From assembly GCA_001048675.1 (NCBI GenBank), contig CCKK01000002.1:974213-1038212 (forward strand): a stretch of DNA of 64,000 bases, given 5' to 3'. The notes beneath the pieces were generated by a model. That model was not told the origin of the DNA, did no database searches, and was given only the letters and a program-made list of their open reading frames with translations. Both the position numbers and the translations under genes were made by a program. The DNA is from Vibrio diabolicus (GTDB lineage: Bacteria; Pseudomonadota; Gammaproteobacteria; Enterobacterales; Vibrionaceae). Positions 55,225-64,000 of the stretch are shown here, piece after piece; position 1 is the stretch's first letter; each line of letters begins with the position of its first letter.

Positions 55225-56886
55225 ATGGAACGAGAATGCATGGAGTTTGATGTCGTGATCGTGGGAGCCGGACCTGCGGGCTTAAGTGCCGCTTGTCGCC
55301 TAGCTCAACTCAACCAAGATAGTGAAGGTGACGCACTTTCAATTTGCGTTGTAGAAAAAGGCTCAGAAGTGGGCGCACATATTTTATCTGGCGCTGTTTT
55401 TGAAACCAATGCCTTGGATGAACTTTTCCCCGATTGGAAAGAAATGGATGCCCCGCTATCAGCCTCAGTTCAGCAAGACCATTTCCTTTATCTTACTACT
55501 GAGCAAAACCATATTCGCGTCCCTCATTTCCTTACGCCACGTCCAATGATAAATGGCGAAAATAATTATGTAATTAGCCTTGCCAACCTTTGCCGTTGGC
55601 TCGCTAACCAAGCAGAAAGTCTTGGGGTGGAAGTTTTTCCTGGCTTTGCCGCTGCAAACATCAATTATGATCAGAGTGGCGCCGTGACAGGCATTAATAC
55701 GAGCGATATGGGACTAGATAAGAACGGCCAAGCCAAACCTAACTTTGAGCCAGGTATCGAGCTAAAGGCAAAATACACCCTTTTTGCTGAAGGTTGTCGC
55801 GGACATCTGGGTAAAGAACTTATTCAAAGGTTCGACCTAGACGCAGGCAAGCAACCTCAGCACTACGCGCTTGGCTTAAAAGAGATATGGGAATTACCCT
55901 CTGACAGCAAGGATGTATCTGGCAGTGTTATCCACTCCGCTGGCTGGCCTTTGAGCGAGACAAATACCACTGGCGGCGGTTTTCTATATCATATGGAAAA
56001 CAACCAAATCGCGGTCGGTTTGATCGTAGATCTAAACTACAGAAACCCTTACTTAAGCCCGTTTGACGAGTTTCAACGCTTTAAGCATCATCCAGCTATC
56101 AAGCAACACCTAAAAGGTGCCCAACGTATCGCATATGGTGCAAGAGCCATTGCAAAAGGTGGACTTTCTTCTCTACCGAAACAGCAATTCCCCGGCGGTT
56201 TATTGATTGGTTGTGATGCAGGCACTTTGAATGTCGCTAAAATTAAAGGCAGCCACACCGCCATGAAGTCCGGAATCATTGCAGCAGAAGCGGTACATAC
56301 GGCCCGACAAACTGGGGCTTCTGAGCCAGACTACCAGTCATTGTTTGAATCATCATGGTTGTATGACGAGCTCGCCGAAACACGTAACTTTGGTGCGAAC
56401 ATCCACAAGTTTGGCAGCATACTGGGCGGTGCACTTTCGACCTTTGAGCATAACCTATGGCAACCACTGGTTAAGAAGCCGTTACCTTGGACTGTCAAGG
56501 ACTATTCGTACGATCACGAACAGTTAAAACCTAAACAAGAGTGCCAACCAATTACATACCCAAAACCAGATGGTGAAATCAGTTTTGATAAGCCTTCGTC
56601 GGTATTTTTGTCGGGAACACAGCACGAAGAGAACCAACCTTGCCACCTTGTTCTGACTTATCCTCACATTCCAATTGATGTGAATTTGGGTATGTATGAC
56701 GAGCCGAGCCAGCGCTATTGCCCCGCTGGGGTTTACGAAGTGGTGGAAGTTGAGAGTAAGTTGAAGTTTCAGATAAATGCCGCCAACTGCGTGCATTGCA
56801 AAACCTGTGACATCAAAGATCCTTCACAAAACATCACATGGAAAGCGCCAGAAGGTGGTGGCGGACCAAGCTATCAAAACATGTAA
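55225..56886 (+). CDS. Electron transfer flavoprotein-ubiquinone oxidoreductase
   Basis: This 553-residue enzyme passes electrons from ETF to ubiquinone. It has an N-terminal FAD dinucleotide motif (VVIVGAGPAGLSAACRLA), the ETF-QO core (GSEVGAHILSGAVFE, LFAEGCRGHLGKELI, GCDAGTLNVAKIKGSHTA) and a C-terminal [4Fe-4S] domain with RYCPAGVYE and NCVHCKTCDIKDP. It acts at the inner membrane with a monotopic association. AAGGAA supports the ATG at 55225. It is divergent from etfA and shares the palindrome-bearing region. Confidence 0.94.
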   Translation: MERECMEFDVVIVGAGPAGLSAACRLAQLNQDSEGDALSICVVEKGSEVGAHILSGAVFETNALDELFPDWKEMDAPLSASVQQDHFLYLTTEQNHIRVPHFLTPRPMINGENNYVISLANLCRWLANQAESLGVEVFPGFAAANINYDQSGAVTGINTSDMGLDKNGQAKPNFEPGIELKAKYTLFAEGCRGHLGKELIQRFDLDAGKQPQHYALGLKEIWELPSDSKDVSGSVIHSAGWPLSETNTTGGGFLYHMENNQIAVGLIVDLNYRNPYLSPFDEFQRFKHHPAIKQHLKGAQRIAYGARAIAKGGLSSLPKQQFPGGLLIGCDAGTLNVAKIKGSHTAMKSGIIAAEAVHTARQTGASEPDYQSLFESSWLYDELAETRNFGANIHKFGSILGGALSTFEHNLWQPLVKKPLPWTVKDYSYDHEQLKPKQECQPITYPKPDGEISFDKPSSVFLSGTQHEENQPCHLVLTYPHIPIDVNLGMYDEPSQRYCPAGVYEVVEVESKLKFQINAANCVHCKTCDIKDPSQNITWKAPEGGGGPSYQNM

Positions 56887-56983
56887 CCAAAGAACCACTT
56901 AAAGTGCAGAAGCAGTGCATTTACTACTGCTAATTTGTAAAGTGGTTAAGCAAAAAGTCGGTAGCTAACAGCGGCAGATAAAG

Positions 56984-57020
56984 AAAAACAGCACCTGATG
57001 ATTCAATCAGGTGCTGTTTA
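56984..57020. terminator. Bidirectional terminator between ETF-QO and the adhesin gene
   Basis: AACAGCACCTGAT and ATCAGGTGCTGTT form a perfect stem around a short loop between the two convergent genes, flanked by A and T runs. Confidence 0.88.
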
Positions 57021-57047
57021 CTAAAATAACTTTATCTTCAGGTAATA

Positions 57048-60000
57048 CTAATCCACGTTAAAAACTTGGTGATGGAACAGCTGATCAACGATTTCATGAG
57101 ATGTCGCTGACGACCCTAGCTCCAACCCTGATAAATCAAAGTTCTCTAATGCCACGGACATTGTGTTGCTGTCTTCTCCAGTAATCGTCAAGTTCAGAGT
57201 ATCTTGGGCACTATCGTAGTCTGCGCTTACGTGTTCCAACAAGTTATCCATATCCGTTGTGTCGTCACCGACAAACTCAAGAATGTCACTCAAATCCAAC
57301 TTGTCTTCATCCAGCCTAAAGTCTTTAATCACATCTCTTGATGACGTCATGTCCAGTGATTCTTGAGTAAAGGTGAAGGTGTCAATACCCTCTCCACCTG
57401 TCAAGATGTCACTGCCTAGGCCTCCCATCAGGATATCGTTTCCAAGCCCACCAACCAGAATGTCATTGCCTGCGCCACCATTCAACGTATCTTCACCTGC
57501 TTGACCTAGCAAAATATCAATGCCTTCGCCACCAGTGATGCTATTCGCAAACTCATCTCCCACCGACGCATGGCGCTCAGTTTGGGTAATATCGGTACCA
57601 GAATCGTTTAATGTAAGTGTAAAGACGTTTTCACTTATGCCACCTTTACCATCAGACACTTTAAACAAGAAATGCAAATCCGCCTGCTGGTCCCCCTGTA
57701 GAGTAAGTTCATCGCTTTGAGTAAAGCTATAACTGCCATTGGATGACACTTCCAAAGTACCGAACGCTGTCTGGATATGAAGTTGACCATCTACGTCACT
57801 GGTTGAAGAAACTAACGGCTGATTTACGCTTACACCGTGCAGATCTGCGCCCAACAGAGTGAAATCGCCTTCTGCCAAAGAAATGGTCATGCTATCACCA
57901 TCAGCGTCCTGGCTTCCCGCCAGTAACTCACCGGCAATTGGATCGGGAGAGAACTGGTTTAGGTACTGCCCCAAGTCTTCACCTGAGTCGATAAACACTA
58001 CTTTGTCGCTAAGCTCATCTAGAGCCTCTGCTGCTTTGACATTATCAGAGAGAGCAATACCAATCCCATATACCTTGGCGTCATGAGTCTGTTTGTAATC
58101 CTCCCAGCGCTCGGCTAGATCAGGAGAAGTAACAGCGCCCTCGCTAGGGTTGGGTTCGCCATCTGAGATAAAGAATATGGTGTCCTTACTCTCAGACGGT
58201 TTTTCTGGACCGAAATAGTCCCAACCATCCTGCCAAGGGTAAACGGCATTACTTGCCTCACCAGGCTCCATTACAGCCTCTAAAGCTTTATCGTAATCCG
58301 TATTGGTACCGTATTCTACGTCACACCAGTTGCGCACATATTCTGACACTTCATTTTGGAAACTTAAATCGTTTGGATCACGACCATTCATCTCTGGTGG
58401 GCGTGTCATCAACTCAACTTCACTCAAGGTCAGCCAGCTATGTGTGGATGTATCTCCGTCGAAACGTACCAGGCGGATATAGGTATTTGATTCTCCTCCA
58501 TCGGCAATCATGTTTTCAACCATGGAATGTAACGCTGCTGCTGCTTTGTAAGCTCTCGATTCAGTTTTCGGTGCGGTTGCCTCACGACCCACGGTATTCT
58601 CACCGTCAAAGGTGCGGGTCATGCTGTTCGAGTGGTCGAACACTACCGTCACTTTATTGATCGGTAAGTCTTCCATCTGAGCAAAGCCCTGAACTGGAGA
58701 TGAGGTTGGGGCATGGTTCTCAGTGACATTCAGGATAACCTGAGTTGTATCGATATCCACACCATCGCTTGCAGACACTTCCAACTGATACGTTTGCTGA
58801 GTCGAGTGATCCAGTTTTACACCATCTTTCAGCCAAATCTCACCACTATTAGAGTCAACACGGAATAGATCAGCATCACCACCACTCAATTCATACTTTA
58901 TGGTGTCACTGCCATCCGGATCAAACGCTTCCACCTGGCCGACTAATACCCCCACTTCTTGCTCAGCGACGTCAAAGCTTGCTGTATCTTCTGTTGGCAT
59001 ACCGTTGGCATCGGTGCCGTGGGTTTGATCTGCATCACCGACACTGATGAATTCTGGTGCGCGATCTCGGATATCAATGGTAACTTCGCTATTTGTAGTA
59101 TCACCGTCAGCATCGATAACCGTAACGTCAAGCTTCTCTTGTTGATGACCTACAACATTGCTCGCTTGATAGTCGTAGTGGCCATTTTCAAAGTTAATGG
59201 TCAGCTTGCCGTGGTTGGTATCAATCTGCGCCAGAGAATGATCCGATATTTTCGTGCCATCGCTGTTAGTGACATCACCGTTTATTTTGTTGTAGTAATA
59301 TATCTCGCCATCGATAGTGATGTGATCTACCCACTGAGCATCACCGCCATTGTCATCCAGAAGGTTGCCTTGCAACTGGCCTGAGACCGTTTTACTAAGC
59401 AAATCCCCAATCTGAGAATCATCTACAACGACAATAGCACTGCCTTTATCTGTCGCGATCGACTCCAGATGTTCCAGAGACGCTCCATTACCAATACCAA
59501 CAGACCAGATATTTTCAACATCCTGACCGCTACTGCTGATGCTATTTTCCATCGCATTTTGCAGAATGATGCCCTCTTCTTCAGAAGTAGGCTGAACCCG
59601 ACCATTCACTATGTCCTGATAACGCTGTTCACTTTCAAAATCATCTGATGTTGACCACTTAATCAAGTTTTCACGGGTTTGAATTTCTCCCACGTTCGTT
59701 TGATTTGTCCAATAGGTAAAATCGGAAGGTCGACCATCTGAGATAAAGTAAAGCTGGGTATCGGTATTACTAAGCAATGCGTCATCTTCTGGATCACTAA
59801 GTATTTCATTTATTTGGTCAACGGCCTGGTTATATGGCGTCGATGCATATGGATGTATACCAGAGATAAAGGCATCAATGGCCTCGGCAGAATCTAGCCA
59901 CTCAGAAATCTGGCCAGATGGTTGTCCGCTATAAGTTGCAATTCGAAAACTTACTGGGCCCAAATCTTGGTATTGCTCAAACATTGATTTAATGGAGTCT

Positions 60001-63000
60001 TGAGCAAGTTGCCAGCGAGTAACATATTGTCCGTCTGCATCTGTTACCCAGTCGAGCATTGATTCTGACGCATCAAGTGCAATCACAACACTATTACTTT
60101 GTGAATCAACATCATTTATTTCGTAGTGAGCTGAAGACGATGACGGTAATGAATCCGTTACATTCAGATGCAAGGTGGCACTCTCAGACTGACCTCCGGC
60201 ATCCACCTCGACGCTAGCGCGGATATCCAGCATGTCCGCCCCCTGCTCCGCATGATCAAGAGGCACATGTTGATCAACTGTGAAATGACCCGTTTTGCTA
60301 TCTATGTTGGCTTGAACCACTTTGATGCGGTCGGCACCTGTTCCAGTATAACCAGTTAGAGTGCTCTGATCTGCACTCACTTCAAACACGACCTCTTTAC
60401 CATCGCTGGTCAAACCACCTAGGTTTTGCTCGGCGTTGAAGTGATATTCAGCCTCCGTTGCAGACCCGAGGTTTGCGATAAAGTTGCCTTCAGCATGTAC
60501 GCCAGTATCCGTGCCAACTTGAGATTCATCCAATGCTGCGTGTGCATCACTGAGCGACATAGGCTCACCCATCACACTAACGGTAACTTTTGCTTTATCA
60601 GTCAGACCGTCGTCATCACGGATGGTGTATTCGAAGGTATAATCTTTCACTTCACCCGTTTTCAGGGTTTGTTGATCAGCTGGCAGTGACTCTAGGTACT
60701 TGGCCGCATCAAAGACCAATTTACCATCTTGCAGACTAAGGAAGCTTTCTGATGGATAGTCGATAATAGTCAGAGCGTCACCATCCGGGTCGCTGTCATT
60801 CGCTAGAACATCCAGCTCTAACGTGCCTGAGCCGTTGGTCTGGTAAGCGTCATCAAAGGTCGTCAGGTCCGCTGATACCTGAGTAATAAAGTACTCTGAG
60901 CCTTTAGGATCAATGACACCGTCTTTATAGCTGGTAGTAGACATTTCAATACTATCGAAGAAACGCCCATCTGCATTGATGTTGACTACTTGATTACCAC
61001 CACGGGTACCTTCAAACTCACCTGTGGCAACCAAGTCACCTTTGTAGTAAGCCTTCCAAACACCGCGCTCAATACCAGGCTCCCAGCTACCGTTCGAAGT
61101 GTCTGTCCATAGGTTTTTCACTTCAACTTCAGCATGATCGGCAACCTGACCATTAGCGAAGGAGAAGCGCATTGCTTCACTTTGTCCAGTTGCATCATCA
61201 TATCGGATCTGACCATCTTGAACCCGGTCAGAGCCGCTGTCTAGCGCAGAACTAACGCCATATTTGTGGTCGCCGTCACCAACATAATCAGCTTTCGATG
61301 CATCAGAAACCTTGTTTCCAGCTCGAGTATCAATCACATAATAATCAACTGTGATATCAGCACTGTCATCCCAGTTGCTCTGGTCAAGTGTCTTGGTCGT
61401 TTTTTCAATGCCCTTATCATCTTCAGCAATAGGGGCTTCATTAATATCGCGAACCAACACTTCGACCTGAGCGGTGTCTTTACCGCCAAACTGGTCACGA
61501 GCTTCCACTTCTAGCTGGTAGTTATCGATAGATTCATGGTCCAGATTTGCACCATTTTTGACACTGATCTCACCGGTAAGACTGTTGATTTCAAACAGTT
61601 CGCTATGACCGTTTAAGTGATACGTAATCTGACTGTCCTGATCGACATCGAATGCATTTACTTTTCCAATTACACCCGATTGACTGTTTTCATCAACGCT
61701 AAACTGGTAACTATCGATGTCGGTTTTACCTTGGGAATCCAGACCAAAGTTGTCATTACTCCCACTAACAAATTCAGGAACATCATTAGTGCCCGTAATA
61801 TCAATCACGATCTTTTGTTGGGTGCCATCGGTCGCCGAGAGAGTGATGGTGTCTTGTACCTGCTCACCCTCGTCCAGCTGTTGAACCTGGCTTTGGTCCA
61901 GCGTATACGTCCACTTCCCATCCACCAATACCAGCTCACCATAGGTGCCCGTAACGGTGGTGTTTGCAAAAATCGGATCGTCGCCATTATCAACATCAGA
62001 GATAGTAATGGCGCCGGTTGCGGTCGCAACATCACCGAGATTACCTTCAGTCACCTTGCCGGTGAACGTATTTTTAAATCCACCAATACCAACTCACCAT
62101 AGGTGCCCGTAACGGTGGTGTTGCTAAACACTGGCTCATCGCCATTATCAACATCAGAGACAGTAATAGTACCTGTTGCGGTCGCGACATCACCGAGGTT
62201 GCCTTCGCTCACCTTGCTGGTAAACGTACCGTCAACAATAGGCGTGTCTTCGGTGCCCGTAATATCAATCACGATCTTTTGTTGGGTGCCATCGGTCGCC
62301 GTGAGAGTGATGGTGTCTTGCACCTGATCACCCTCGTCCAACTGCTGAACCTGGCTTTGGTCCAACGTATACGTCCACTTTCCATCCACCAATACCAACT
62401 CACCATAGGTGCCCGTAACGGTGGTGTTGTTAAACACGGATCGTCGCCAAATCGGATCGTCGCCGTTATCAACATCAGAGATGGTGATGGTGCCTGTTGC
62501 GGTCGCGACATCCCCGAGATTGCCTTCGGTCACCTTGCCTGTGAACGTACCGTCAACAATAGGCGTGTCTTCGGTGCCCGTAATATCAATCACGATGTTT
62601 TGTTGGGTGCCATCGGTTGCCGTGAGAGTGATGGTGTCTTGTACTTTTTCACCCTCGTCCAACTGCTGAACCAGGCTTTGGTCCAGCGTATACGTCCACT
62701 GACCATCCACCAATACCAACTCACCGTAGGTGCCCGTAACGGTGGTGTTGTTAAACACTGGCTCATCGCCATTATCAACATCAGAGACGTAACGGTGGTG
62801 TTTGCAAAAATCGGATCGTCACCATTATCGACATCAGTAATAGCAATGGTGCCTGTTGCAGTCACGACATCACCGAGATTGCCTTCGCTCACCTTGCCGG
62901 TAAACGTACCGTCAACAATAGGCTTGTCTTCGGTGCCCGTAATATCAATCACGATGTTTTGTTGGGTACCATCGGTCGCCGTCAGGGTGATGGTATCTTG

Positions 63001-64000
63001 TACCTGATCACCCTCGTCTAACTCTTGAACCAGACTTTGGTCCAGCGTATACGTCCACTTCCCATCCACCAATACTAGCTCACCGTAGGTGCCCGTAACG
63101 GCAGTGTTGCTAAACACTGGCTCATCGCCATTATCAACATCAGAAATAGTAATGGTGCCTGTTGCGGTCGCAACATCACCGAGATTGCCTTCGATCACCT
63201 TGCCGGTGAACGTACCCGTCACGACTGGCGTGTCTTCGGTGCCCGTAATATCAATCACGATGTTTTGTTGGGTGCCATCGGTCGCCGTGAGAGTGATGAT
63301 GTCTTGCACCTGGTCACCCTCGTCCAACTGTTGAACCTGGCTTTGATCCAGCGTATACGTCCACTTTCCATCCGCCAATACTAGCTCACCGTAGGTGCCC
63401 GTAACGGTAGTGTTGCTGAACACTGGCTCATCGCCATTATCAACATCAGAGATAGTGATGGTGCCTGTTGCGGTCGCGACATCACCGAGGTTGCCTTCGC
63501 TCACCTTGCCAGTAAACGTACCGTCAACAATAGGCTTGTCTTCGGTGCCCGTAATATCAATCACGATGTTTTGTTGGGTACCATCGGTCGCCGTCAGGGT
63601 GATGGTGTCTTGCACCTGCTCACCCTCGTCCAGCTGTTGAACCTGGCTTTGGTCCAGCGTATACGTCCACTTCCCGTCCACCAATGCTAGCTCACCATAG
63701 GTGCCCGTAACGGTGGTGTTGCTGAACACTGGCTCATCGCCATTATCAACATCAGTAATAGCAATGGTGCCTGTTGCGGTCACAACATCACCGAGGTTGC
63801 CTTCGGTCACCGACCCCGTGAACGTACCGTCAACAATAGGCGTGTCTTCGGTGCCCGTAATATCAATCAGTATACGTCCACTTTCCATCCACCAACACCA
63901 ACTCACCATAGGTGCCCGTAACGGTAGTGTTGCTGAACACTGGCTCATCGCCATTATCAACATCAGAGATAGTAATGGTACCTGCTGCGGTCGCGACATC
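57048..64000 (-). CDS. Giant type I-secreted adhesin, C-terminal part, with frame breaks in the repeats
   Basis: The open part covers 57048 to about 62077 (roughly 1675 residues), and the gene continues past the window. From the C-terminus back it has a VCA0849-type T1SS target domain, RTX calcium repeats (GGAGNDILVGGLGNDIL), a vWA domain with MIDAS DHSNS, a cadherin-like domain, a second vWA with DASES, another cadherin-like domain, and tandem VCBS repeats. It should be exported by a LapBCE-type system and act in adhesion or biofilm. Frame breaks at about 62075, 62788 and 63869 fall in near-identical repeats and look like assembly faults. Confidence 0.85.
61797..63869 (-). repeat. Tandem 306-bp VCBS repeats in the adhesin gene
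   Basis: The unit (102 codons; EGNLGDVATATGTITISDVD, then TVTGTYGELVLVDGKWTYTL) recurs nearly identically. The anchor AATATCAATC lies at 61797, 62261, 62582, 62941, 63247, 63553 and 63859: spacings 464, 321, 359, 306, 306 and 306. The three 306 steps are regular. The 321 step carries an in-frame 15-base insertion; the 464 and 359 steps carry extra bases that shift the frame. Confidence 0.9.

Noticed and set aside
62279..63007. Plus-strand open frames across the VCBS repeats
   Set aside because: They are antisense to the repeat array and repeat with the same period; the minus strand encodes a recognisable VCBS domain.
57048..64000. CRISPR array in the repeat region
   Set aside because: The unit is 306 bases with no short repeat-spacer structure and it is coding.

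Overview
The window reads as part of a Vibrio chromosome; gene content points to a marine Vibrio, perhaps near the Harveyi clade, but the species is inferred and not proven. Protein-coding density is high, and I see no rRNA, tRNA, CRISPR array, insertion sequence or prophage.

Region 1 (1-17.6 kb) is a type VI secretion (T6SS) locus. A minus-strand operon runs tagH-tssJ-tssK-tssL-tssM-tagF-pppA-tssA-tssB-tssC (tssC is cut by the window edge), and a divergent Ser/Thr kinase (ppkA type) completes a threonine-phosphorylation control circuit. Next to it sits a signalling module: an HPt protein and a 65-residue protein with a FliM-like peptide on the plus strand, facing a minus-strand operon of a small membrane coiled-coil protein, a response regulator-PP2C phosphatase and an RsbW-like ATPase.

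Region 2 (17.8-19.6 kb) has a glutathione transferase divergent from a TetR regulator plus a PPC-domain protein. Region 3 (19.6-32.6 kb) is a complete nitrate assimilation cluster: nirBD, an NrtABC-type transporter, a NasT-like ANTAR antiterminator, a Tat-type dienelactone hydrolase, a TrpD2-like protein, siroheme synthase cobA and nasA. The sequence shows its control in unusual detail: three sigma-54-type -24/-12 elements, an NtrC-type site, and leaders before nrtA and nasA that each carry a terminator preceded by AxxGxx hexaloop hairpin(s), the expected RNA target of ANTAR proteins.

Region 4 (32.6-50.2 kb) holds assorted genes: GNAT, an HAAAP amino-acid transporter, a TPR-GGDEF diguanylate cyclase, a kexin-like secreted subtilase with a small downstream partner (like Aeromonas ASP/ORF2), a two-component system divergent from a DUF5666 lipoprotein, a PCuAC copper chaperone, YegD, and unknown membrane proteins. 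Region 5 (50.8-56.9 kb) holds a branched-chain-type 2-oxoacid dehydrogenase (E1alpha, E1beta, E2), etfA without etfB, and ETF-ubiquinone oxidoreductase, with a LiuR-like palindrome between the last two. Region 6 (57-64 kb) is the C-terminal part of a giant VCBS/cadherin/vWA/RTX adhesin secreted by a type I system; it continues past the window.

Data quality matters here. Five genes (tssK, nasA, a small lipoprotein, a coiled-coil membrane protein, the PCuAC chaperone) each read through intact if one base is added to or removed from a homopolymer. The near-identical 306-bp adhesin repeats have three frame-breaking junctions. Both patterns look more like sequencing and assembly error than biology, but only resequencing can tell.
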